The position numbers and the translations under genes were made by a program. Positions 1-5,483 of a stretch of 25,323 nucleotides of DNA are shown one piece after another. The first letter of the stretch is position 1. Every line of letters starts with the position of its first letter. The DNA is from JAJFTV01 sp964426355 (GTDB lineage Bacteria; Chloroflexota; Anaerolineae; Anaerolineales; Anaerolineaceae), in NCBI GenBank assembly GCA_964426355.1, contig CAYRRA010000039.1:1-25323 (forward strand), written 5' to 3'. Under the pieces are notes generated by a model that saw only the letters and a program-made list of their open reading frames with translations, searched no databases and was not told where the DNA came from.

Positions 1-1331
1 TTGATGTCAGCGAACACCTGGGGCACGAAGTTGTGCCGTTGATGCTGGCAGGTGAACAGCCAGCCGGAACCATCACCAACGACGCCTTCGACCGCTTGAT
101 GAACATGATGCTTGATCTGCTGCGCACAAACGGTCCCTATGATGCCGTTTATCTCGATTTGCACGGTGCAATGGTCACCGAAGATTACGAAGACGCCGAA
201 ACGGAGATCCAGCGCAGGGTGCGCAGCGTGGTCGGCGATATCCCTGTGGTCGGTTCGCTCGACCTGCACGGCAACATCCCGCAAATGGCGGTGGATGAGT
301 TCAACGCCCTGGTGGCTTACCGCACATATCCGCACATTGATGCCTATGAAACTGGTGTGCGTGCCACCCATCTTTTAGACCATATCTTGCAGGGAAAACC
401 GCTTTATAAAGCGTACCGCCAGTTACCCTACCTGATCTCACCGTCCACGGCATCCTCTTTCACTGAACCCTGCCTGTCCATTTACAAAGTGTTGGAGCAA
501 ATTGAGGAGAAAGAAGGAGTACTCTCGCTCACCTTTATGCACGGTTTCTTGCTTTCAGACATTCACCACGCCGGTCCCAGCCTTTTTGCCTATGCAACAT
601 CACAAAAAGCCGCCGACAAAGCCCTGCAAGAACTGTACGATGTGCTCATGCAGCATGAACCGGGTTTTGCTTTGAATATGCTTTCACCGGATGAAGCCGT
701 TCAGCGAGCAGCAGCGCTTGCCCGCAGCGCCAAAAAACCTGTTGTCCTGGCAGATGTACAGGACAACGCCGGCGGGGGCGGCACATCCGACACGGTCTGG
801 GTACTGGAAGCCCTGGTGCGCCAGGATGCGCAGAAGGCTGCGCTGGGGTTGATGTATGACCCGCAAGCCGCAGAGCGCTGCCATGCCGCCGGTGTGGGCA
901 GCCAGGTGGAACTGGAGCTGGGCGGAAAGCTGATGCCGGGGCACAAGCCTTTTCATGGGGTATTCACGGTAGAAAAGCTACACGAAGGCGAATTCGACCC
1001 TACCGGTCCAATGGGGCGCGGCATGAAAGCAGACCTGGGAAAGATGGCGCATATCCGCATCGGTGATGTGCACATCGTGGTCTCCAGCGTGCGCACACAA
1101 ATGAACGACCGCAGCTATTTCAAAGTGGTGGGAATAGAACCGGAAGAGATGGGCATCGTCGTGGTAAAAAGCACAAATCATTACCGCGCCGATTTTCAGC
1201 CCATCGCAGAACAGATCATCCTGGTGGAAGCCCCGGGTGCGCACATGGAAAACCCCACCATCCTGCCGTATAAACGCCTGCGTGAAGGGGTCCGTTTAGG
1301 CGGCATGGGTCCGCAGCACAAACGCGCCTAA
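1..1331 (+). CDS. M81 family (MlrC-like) metallopeptidase, 5'-truncated by window edge
   Basis: This is the C-terminal ~443 residues of an M81 metallopeptidase, the family of microcystinase MlrC, whose members are usually near 490 residues. The frame stays open to base 3, upstream of a GTG at 33, and the upstream codons (DVSEHLGHEVV) continue the family alignment, so the start lies outside the window. Visible motifs, numbered from the GTG at 33, are LHGAM (43-47) and SLDLHGN (75-81), the His-containing metal-site region, then VAYRTYPH (94-101) and a Gly-rich DNAGGGG stretch near 243-250, typical of the M81 C-terminal domain. MlrC hydrolyses linearised cyclic peptides, but most bacterial members have unknown substrates and often sit near peptide or amino-compound importers. 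No signal peptide can be assessed. The TAA stop overlaps the stop of the convergent oxidoreductase gene by 4 bases. Family assignment is firm; the substrate is not known. Confidence 0.9.
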   Translation, partial: DVSEHLGHEVVPLMLAGEQPAGTITNDAFDRLMNMMLDLLRTNGPYDAVYLDLHGAMVTEDYEDAETEIQRRVRSVVGDIPVVGSLDLHGNIPQMAVDEFNALVAYRTYPHIDAYETGVRATHLLDHILQGKPLYKAYRQLPYLISPSTASSFTEPCLSIYKVLEQIEEKEGVLSLTFMHGFLLSDIHHAGPSLFAYATSQKAADKALQELYDVLMQHEPGFALNMLSPDEAVQRAAALARSAKKPVVLADVQDNAGGGGTSDTVWVLEALVRQDAQKAALGLMYDPQAAERCHAAGVGSQVELELGGKLMPGHKPFHGVFTVEKLHEGEFDPTGPMGRGMKADLGKMAHIRIGDVHIVVSSVRTQMNDRSYFKVVGIEPEEMGIVVVKSTNHYRADFQPIAEQIILVEAPGAHMENPTILPYKRLREGVRLGGMGPQHKRA

Positions 1332-2425
1332 CGGTTTAGCGGCGTCGTTTTACAACGGCAGGCGATCCCTTCCGAGGGGTTCTTGGGATAACAGAGGTTG
1401 CCGGAAATACAAATCGAGCGGTCTTGCAGCCCCAGGCGCAGGCGCTCTGGAAGGTCAGGCTCGCTGATGAGCGGGCGGCAGAGTGAGATAAAATCTGCTG
1501 CACCCTCCTGCAGAGCCTGTTCCATTTTTTGGCGCGTGCGGAAGCCGCCCACCAGCAGGATGGGCAAATTCGTAACCGTGCGCGCCTGCAATCCCCAGGG
1601 CATAAAGTACGCTTCATTGACACCCGCTTTGACACCCTTTGCCACATTCGTCAGCTTTTCCCCACCGATCCCGCCGCTGATTTCCAGCGCATCGATGCCC
1701 ATCTCAGCCAGTGCTGCAACCACACCCAGCCCTTCTTCCAGTGAAAGCCCGCCTTCCAGCCCATCCATCAGACCCAGCTTGACCAGCACAGGGTAATCCT
1801 GCCCGACCTGGACGCGCACAGATGCGGCTATATCTCGCAGGAACTGCATGCGTTTCTGCAGACTGCCGCCCCACCGATCCGTGCGCTGGTTGATGCGTGG
1901 CGACAGGAACTGACTCACCAGGTAGCCATGCGCGGCGTGAATCTGTACCGCATCGAAACCGGCTTCTTTTACCCTCCGCGCAGCCTGCCCATACGCTTCG
2001 GCAATCATCGACACCTCGTCTTCACTCATTGCCCGCGCCGGTCTGGGTAACAAATCGGTACCCACATCCGATGGAGCCAGCAAATGCTGCACGGTTTCCT
2101 GGCTGCACTGCATCCCGCCGTGATTGATCTGCACCGCCACCTTGCCCCCCTCTCGATGAACCGCTTCCGCCAGTCCTGTAAGTCCATCGAGAAAACGATC
2201 ATCATGGATTGTTGTCATTTCAGAATGGCACTTTCCCCCTGGGTGAACGTACATGTGCCCGCTGATGATTAACCCCACACCGCCGCGCGCCAGGTCACGG
2301 TATAGCTCAACCAGCCTGGGCGTCACCCTTCCGTCTTCCATTGCCATGCGTTCAGCCGTGGCGGAACGCACCAACCGGTTAGAGAGTTCCAAACAGCCTA
2401 TCTGGCTGGGCTGAAACAAATCCAT
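1328..2425 (-). CDS. OYE-family NADH:flavin oxidoreductase, single domain
   Basis: A TIM-barrel FMN oxidoreductase of the Old Yellow Enzyme family, which reduces activated C=C bonds using NAD(P)H. The N-terminal LSNRLVRSAT segment, QINHGG near residue 100, IHAAHGYL near 162-169 (the His pair that orients the substrate) and the following QFLSP, NxRxDRWGGS signature are all present. The length of about 365 residues covers only the barrel: the C-terminal Fe-S and FAD/NAD domains of 2,4-dienoyl-CoA reductases are absent. The C-terminus instead ends with a Cys-rich tail (CISGNLC then CRCK), reminiscent of the cysteine cluster that follows the barrel in the larger enzymes. GGAGGT is followed directly by GTG ATG ATG; the second ATG at 2425 has the best spacing (6 bases) and is chosen. 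The gene follows the DUF4013 gene by about 18 bases and is probably cotranscribed. Substrate unknown. Confidence 0.9.
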   Translation of the reverse strand: MDLFQPSQIGCLELSNRLVRSATAERMAMEDGRVTPRLVELYRDLARGGVGLIISGHMYVHPGGKCHSEMTTIHDDRFLDGLTGLAEAVHREGGKVAVQINHGGMQCSQETVQHLLAPSDVGTDLLPRPARAMSEDEVSMIAEAYGQAARRVKEAGFDAVQIHAAHGYLVSQFLSPRINQRTDRWGGSLQKRMQFLRDIAASVRVQVGQDYPVLVKLGLMDGLEGGLSLEEGLGVVAALAEMGIDALEISGGIGGEKLTNVAKGVKAGVNEAYFMPWGLQARTVTNLPILLVGGFRTRQKMEQALQEGAADFISLCRPLISEPDLPERLRLGLQDRSICISGNLCYPKNPSEGIACRCKTTPLNR

Positions 2426-2443
2426 CATCACACCTCCAGAAAT

Positions 2444-3211
2444 TCATCCAATATCTGCCAGTTTTGCCTGCCCGCCCCGATACGCCTGTGCGAACAGTAC
2501 GGATGAGAACATTAGACCATATACCGAAAGAATACTCTCAAGAAATGGCAACACCAGGCAAAGCACAACCGTCAGGCTTAAAAGCTGTGCAAACAAACCA
2601 ATCAGCAAGTTATAAATGATAACAATGGCGTAAACCATCAAAAAATCGGTGAAGTTGGCACGCAATATTGCCCACCAATCGCCAAAATGAAAGGCGGCTG
2701 CAAAACGCCCTTTCACTGCATAATGTAGCAATCCCAGTGGCAACAAGAGACTGATCAATATCGCCATCAGCGCCACCAGGCAAAAAACAAATACGCCCCC
2801 CAGGCTGCCCAGCGCAGGTATCAACACGACCCACGGCGAGAGTCCTTCCTGGCTGGTTCCGGCTGCCACCCCGGTGATCAAGGTAGGGACCAGCATTAAC
2901 CCAAAACCCAACAACAGCATCACCAGAACCGGCAGAATAAACAGCAGTACAATGCCCGTTGCGCTGGCGCCTTTGACAAAAAGATGCCCCCACCCGGTCC
3001 ATTCGGGTAATTGTGGGCTGTCCGGGCTTTGTACCGTCTGGCGCACCAGTTCCAGGCAGTACCCGGCAAGAAAGAAAGCCGGGATCACCGGCAAGATAAA
3101 ATTAGCGAGCATCAACAACACCGCGATGAGCATCTTTTTTGCCCAACGCGGGTCTTTAAACACAAATGAAAATGTCTCGCCAATCCCGTGAGATGCAGGA
3201 TAGATTGGCAT
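2444..3211 (-). CDS. DUF4013 domain-containing polytopic membrane protein
   Basis: A 255-residue integral membrane protein matching the DUF4013 pattern: a short N-terminal cytoplasmic stretch ending in WAKKML, a membrane segment near 28-50 followed by GYCLELVRQ, then the typical LPEWTGWGHLFVKG linker at about 68-81. Further hydrophobic segments lie near 84-112, 128-162, 188-212 and 213-240. DUF4013 proteins are widespread in archaea, Chloroflexota and Firmicutes and have no assigned function. The start is well supported: GGAGG lies 7 bases upstream of the ATG. It is the first gene of a two-gene minus-strand unit with the flavin oxidoreductase. A TAAAAT-like -10 may sit near 3248-3256 on the minus strand, but no convincing -35 accompanies it. 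Confidence 0.85.
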   Translation of the reverse strand: MPIYPASHGIGETFSFVFKDPRWAKKMLIAVLLMLANFILPVIPAFFLAGYCLELVRQTVQSPDSPQLPEWTGWGHLFVKGASATGIVLLFILPVLVMLLLGFGLMLVPTLITGVAAGTSQEGLSPWVVLIPALGSLGGVFVFCLVALMAILISLLLPLGLLHYAVKGRFAAAFHFGDWWAILRANFTDFLMVYAIVIIYNLLIGLFAQLLSLTVVLCLVLPFLESILSVYGLMFSSVLFAQAYRGGQAKLADIG

Positions 3212-3367
3212 GCAGCAGCCTCCAACGGGTTTTTTTTGTGTGAATCCATTTTACTCTATCTTTGCGAACCATCCTGCACAGAAGATTGAAGATTCGCCCT
3301 ATCTGCTCACCGGGAAACTCACTCCATTGCATTACCTGTTTTTCTGCAATCTACAACCTGCACAATT

Positions 3368-3384
3368 ACAGTGATTGACACTGT
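3368..3384. promoter_or_regulatory. 17-bp palindrome overlapping -35 box, candidate operator
   Basis: ACAGTG and CACTGT form a perfect 6-bp inverted repeat separated by ATTGA. The right half overlaps the TTGACA -35 hexamer at 3375-3380. A dimeric repressor bound here would block RNA polymerase; that role is inferred from position only. Confidence 0.4.
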
Positions 3385-3403
3385 CTCATCAATTTGCTAG
3401 TAT
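3375..3403 (+). promoter_or_regulatory. Sigma-70-type promoter (TTGACA, 17 bp, TAGTAT)
   Basis: A perfect TTGACA -35 at 3375-3380, a 17-base spacer and TAGTAT at 3398-3403, with TG one base upstream of the -10 (extended -10). Transcription would begin near 3410, about 40 bases before the ATG at 3450. The 12-base block ATTTGCTAGTAT recurs at the same spacing in the minus-strand promoter at 5389-5417. Confidence 0.75.
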
Positions 3404-3449
3404 CATGATAGAGTTGGTTACATGCCAACACAGTGAAAGAAAAATCGTT

Positions 3450-3677
3450 ATGAGAAAAAGAGTGTTTCAACGTCTGCTTGAGCAGCTTCGGTCAGTCGAG
3501 ATCGACGATGAGCTTTTCTTTGTCGTTGAAGGCGACCTGCTGATGACAGAGGAAGAGTTGCGTGCCGTTCCCGAGCAGAAACTGCGTTTTTTTATCGCTT
3601 GCCAGCAAGCCAGCGATGCAGCCGAGTTAGTCGTCAAAGAAAACGCACAACAGAAAAAACCCGAGACCGGGTTATAA
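3450..3677 (+). CDS. Small protein with EGDLL motif, shared with adjacent protease
   Basis: A 75-residue, charged, probably cytosolic protein with no membrane segment or known domain. Its middle, FFVVEGDLLMTEEEL, closely resembles FYVAEGDLLLDEDEV in the pro-region of the zinc protease encoded 112 bases downstream, and such EGD motifs recur near the N-termini of bacterial matrixin-like proteases. In frame the reading frame is open back to a TTG at 3375, but that TTG is the -35 box, so the first ATG downstream of the predicted transcription start (3450) is chosen; the ribosome site (GAAAGA) is weak. The gene is preceded by a strong promoter and a palindrome and likely shares the transcript with the protease. 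A propeptide-like inhibitor or partner of the protease is a reasonable inference; no function is established. Confidence 0.6.
   Translation: MRKRVFQRLLEQLRSVEIDDELFFVVEGDLLMTEEELRAVPEQKLRFFIACQQASDAAELVVKENAQQKKPETGL
3658..3673 (-). terminator. Hairpin with T-run on minus strand, no minus gene upstream
   Basis: AACCCG and CGGGTT pair around a 4-base loop and overlap the last codons of the small gene. Read on the minus strand the stem is followed by a run of six T, the layout of a Rho-independent terminator; on the plus strand only A-rich sequence follows. No minus-strand gene ends here, so it may stop antisense transcription or be fortuitous. Confidence 0.3.
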
Positions 3678-3789
3678 AAACCCAACACCCACTCTGGCGA
3701 GCGCCGTTTCTCTGTAAACTGTTGATTTTTTTCGAAACACCCATCACAAAGAAAGTATCCCTCTTAGTCCGCTAAAAAAGGAGTTCCAC

Positions 3790-4722
3790 ATGGAGCATGA
3801 AGAACCTCTTGCAAGAAGATTGATCGGGGAAGTGCTGCCCCAACTGGTCGCCATGACCGAACCGGATGGTGTGGAAGTGGAAGGAGATGTGGAAGCCATT
3901 GCCGCAGAATACCACATGAAAACTGTTGAAATCGAAGAAGAAGACGAGACCGGTCAGCGTATTACCGCGCGCTTCTACGTCGCCGAAGGGGATTTACTGC
4001 TGGATGAGGATGAAGTCCTGTTACATGACCTGCAAAAGAAATTGCTGAAGAAACGCAACGCCGTTGCCGATGCGTTCACCAGCGCAGGTATGGAACTCAT
4101 GGGAACCAGTTTGCCCAGCGGTCTGGTGAGCGCAACCGATGGCAAACGCATCATCCGCTGGAAAGATGGGTATGCCATCCGTTATTGCGTGCTGCGGCGA
4201 ACCTTCCCCGATAAAGCATCGTATGACATCGTCTTGGAAAACATGAAACAAGCCACCGCCGAATGGGAAGACACCTGTGGTGTTAAATTCCAATATACCA
4301 AGAGCAAAGACGCCAGCCTGACCCTGCTGCCGGCGGGTGTGGTCTTTCCGGTGCGTTATATCGATGCGCAGGGCGCGTTCATCGCTTCATCGTTCTTTCC
4401 CAACACATCGCAGCAGCGCCGCCGTCTGTTGGTGGACCCTTCCTATTTTCACACGCGCTTTGACAAGGTTGGGGTGTTGCGTCACGAACTGGGGCACATC
4501 CTGGGATTCCGGCATGAACATATTCGCAGCGGGGCGCCGGCTGTTTGCCCGGATGAAAGCATGGAGAACACCATCGAATTGACCGAATACGACCCCCAAT
4601 CGGTGATGCATTACTTCTGCGGGCAGGTCGGTTCAATCGAACTCAACATCACCGATCAAGACCGCCTGGGTGCGCAGAAAGTGTACGGTTTACCGCTGAC
4701 GCGCTACAGTTTTTACACATAA
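3790..4722 (+). CDS. Astacin/matrixin-like zinc metalloprotease
   Basis: A 310-residue metzincin protease. The zinc site HELGHILGFRH spans residues 232-242 (H232, H236, H242 ligands, E233 catalytic) and is followed by E243, as in astacins (HExxHxxGxxHE). The Met-turn is SVMHY (271-275), again astacin-like. The N-terminal ~115 residues are acidic, carry EGDLLL at 66-71 and probably form a pro-region; the catalytic domain starts near residue 115. No signal peptide or lipobox is visible, so either export is unconventional or the enzyme acts inside the cell. AGGAG 7-8 bases before the ATG supports the start. It lies downstream of the small EGD-motif gene and converges on the two-segment membrane protein. 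M12A versus matrixin subfamily cannot be settled by eye. The substrate is unknown. Confidence 0.85.
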   Translation: MEHEEPLARRLIGEVLPQLVAMTEPDGVEVEGDVEAIAAEYHMKTVEIEEEDETGQRITARFYVAEGDLLLDEDEVLLHDLQKKLLKKRNAVADAFTSAGMELMGTSLPSGLVSATDGKRIIRWKDGYAIRYCVLRRTFPDKASYDIVLENMKQATAEWEDTCGVKFQYTKSKDASLTLLPAGVVFPVRYIDAQGAFIASSFFPNTSQQRRRLLVDPSYFHTRFDKVGVLRHELGHILGFRHEHIRSGAPAVCPDESMENTIELTEYDPQSVMHYFCGQVGSIELNITDQDRLGAQKVYGLPLTRYSFYT

Positions 4723-4795
4723 ACAACGCAAATTCAGGTGTGTTCATCTCTCGCTGAGAACTTCCAGTGAATCGCGCACGGAAGCGTTATATCGT

Positions 4796-5353
4796 TTAAA
4801 CCCCAATGTTCAGCTTGAGCAGCAAATAAAAACCGCCGGCGATAATCACCAAACCGACCAGGCACACCACCGTCGCAGGACCAAAATTGGCATTAAGCAG
4901 CTTGGGCAGTGCCTCGATCACCTTGGCGATACCCTCCAGAACCGAGCCCTTTTCACCGCCCTTCTTGGCTGCTTCAGCTTCTGCCTGTGTACCTTCATCT
5001 GTGTCGGTATCACCCCCCGACTGATCGCCGGTCTCCGGTTGCGGATTACCCGCTCCACCGGGCGTACCGTCGCTTTCACCTTCGCTGTTGGGGTTGTCCA
5101 GGTCAACAAAACTGGTTTTTCTTACCGGGTCTGCCAGGGCAGCAATCTCAGCATTTGCCAGTGCAATCATCGAAGCCACCAGGTTGGTCGGTTTGTCGTC
5201 ATCCGTCAGCTCTGCACCTGTGTGCCTTCCCGGCTTAATCGAGAGCGGATAATATTGGGTGATGATGCGAATGCCCTGCCACGTGACCCACGAACCAAAG
5301 ATAATCAACGCAAATCCAGCAACAATTTGAGTAAAAACAATGGCTGCCTGCAT
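4796..5353 (-). CDS. Two-transmembrane protein with acidic Gly-rich linker
   Basis: Not recognised. The 185-residue product has a hydrophobic segment at about 5-24, a soluble stretch containing IALANAEIAAL, a low-complexity acidic Gly/Asp/Glu/Thr-rich linker at about 85-137, a short amphipathic KVIEALPKLL helix, and a second membrane segment at about 158-178 close to the C-terminus. With the C-terminus only seven residues past the second segment, both ends and the linker would be on opposite sides of the membrane from one another in a hairpin topology. GGAGG lies 9 bases before the ATG at 5353; an earlier overlapping ATG is out of frame. A strong promoter lies just upstream. It converges on the zinc protease with 73 bases between stops and no terminator seen. 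Confidence 0.75.
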   Translation of the reverse strand: MQAAIVFTQIVAGFALIIFGSWVTWQGIRIITQYYPLSIKPGRHTGAELTDDDKPTNLVASMIALANAEIAALADPVRKTSFVDLDNPNSEGESDGTPGGAGNPQPETGDQSGGDTDTDEGTQAEAEAAKKGGEKGSVLEGIAKVIEALPKLLNANFGPATVVCLVGLVIIAGGFYLLLKLNIGV

Positions 5354-5388
5354 ATCATTTTTCCTCCACTCAAAAATGGGTTATCTTT

Positions 5389-5417
5389 ATACTAGCAAAT
5401 CGCTATAAGCAAGTCAA
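5389..5417 (-). promoter_or_regulatory. Sigma-70-type promoter (TTGACT, 17 bp, TAGTAT)
   Basis: On the minus strand, TTGACT at 5412-5417, a 17-base spacer and TAGTAT at 5389-5394, with an extended -10 TG. The block ATTTGCTAGTAT is identical to that of the promoter at 3375-3403. Transcription would start near 5382, about 29 bases before the ATG of the two-segment membrane protein. Confidence 0.75.
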
Positions 5418-5452
5418 GAATCTCTCCTATTTTAAACCACTCTAAAGCGGTA

Positions 5453-5458
5453 TATAAT
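5453..5458 (+). promoter_or_regulatory. Perfect TATAAT -10 box upstream of the large operon
   Basis: TATAAT lies 25 bases before the ATG at 5484. The hexamer 17 bases upstream (TTTTAA, 5430-5435) is a poor -35, so the promoter may be weak or activator-dependent. It would serve the seven-gene operon. Confidence 0.45.
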
Positions 5459-5483
5459 CAGGTTACGCACAGAGAACAGCAAA

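Noticed and set aside
3375..3449. Longer form of the small EGD-motif protein starting at a TTG
   Set aside because: The TTG is part of the -35 box and the upstream codons precede the predicted transcription start.
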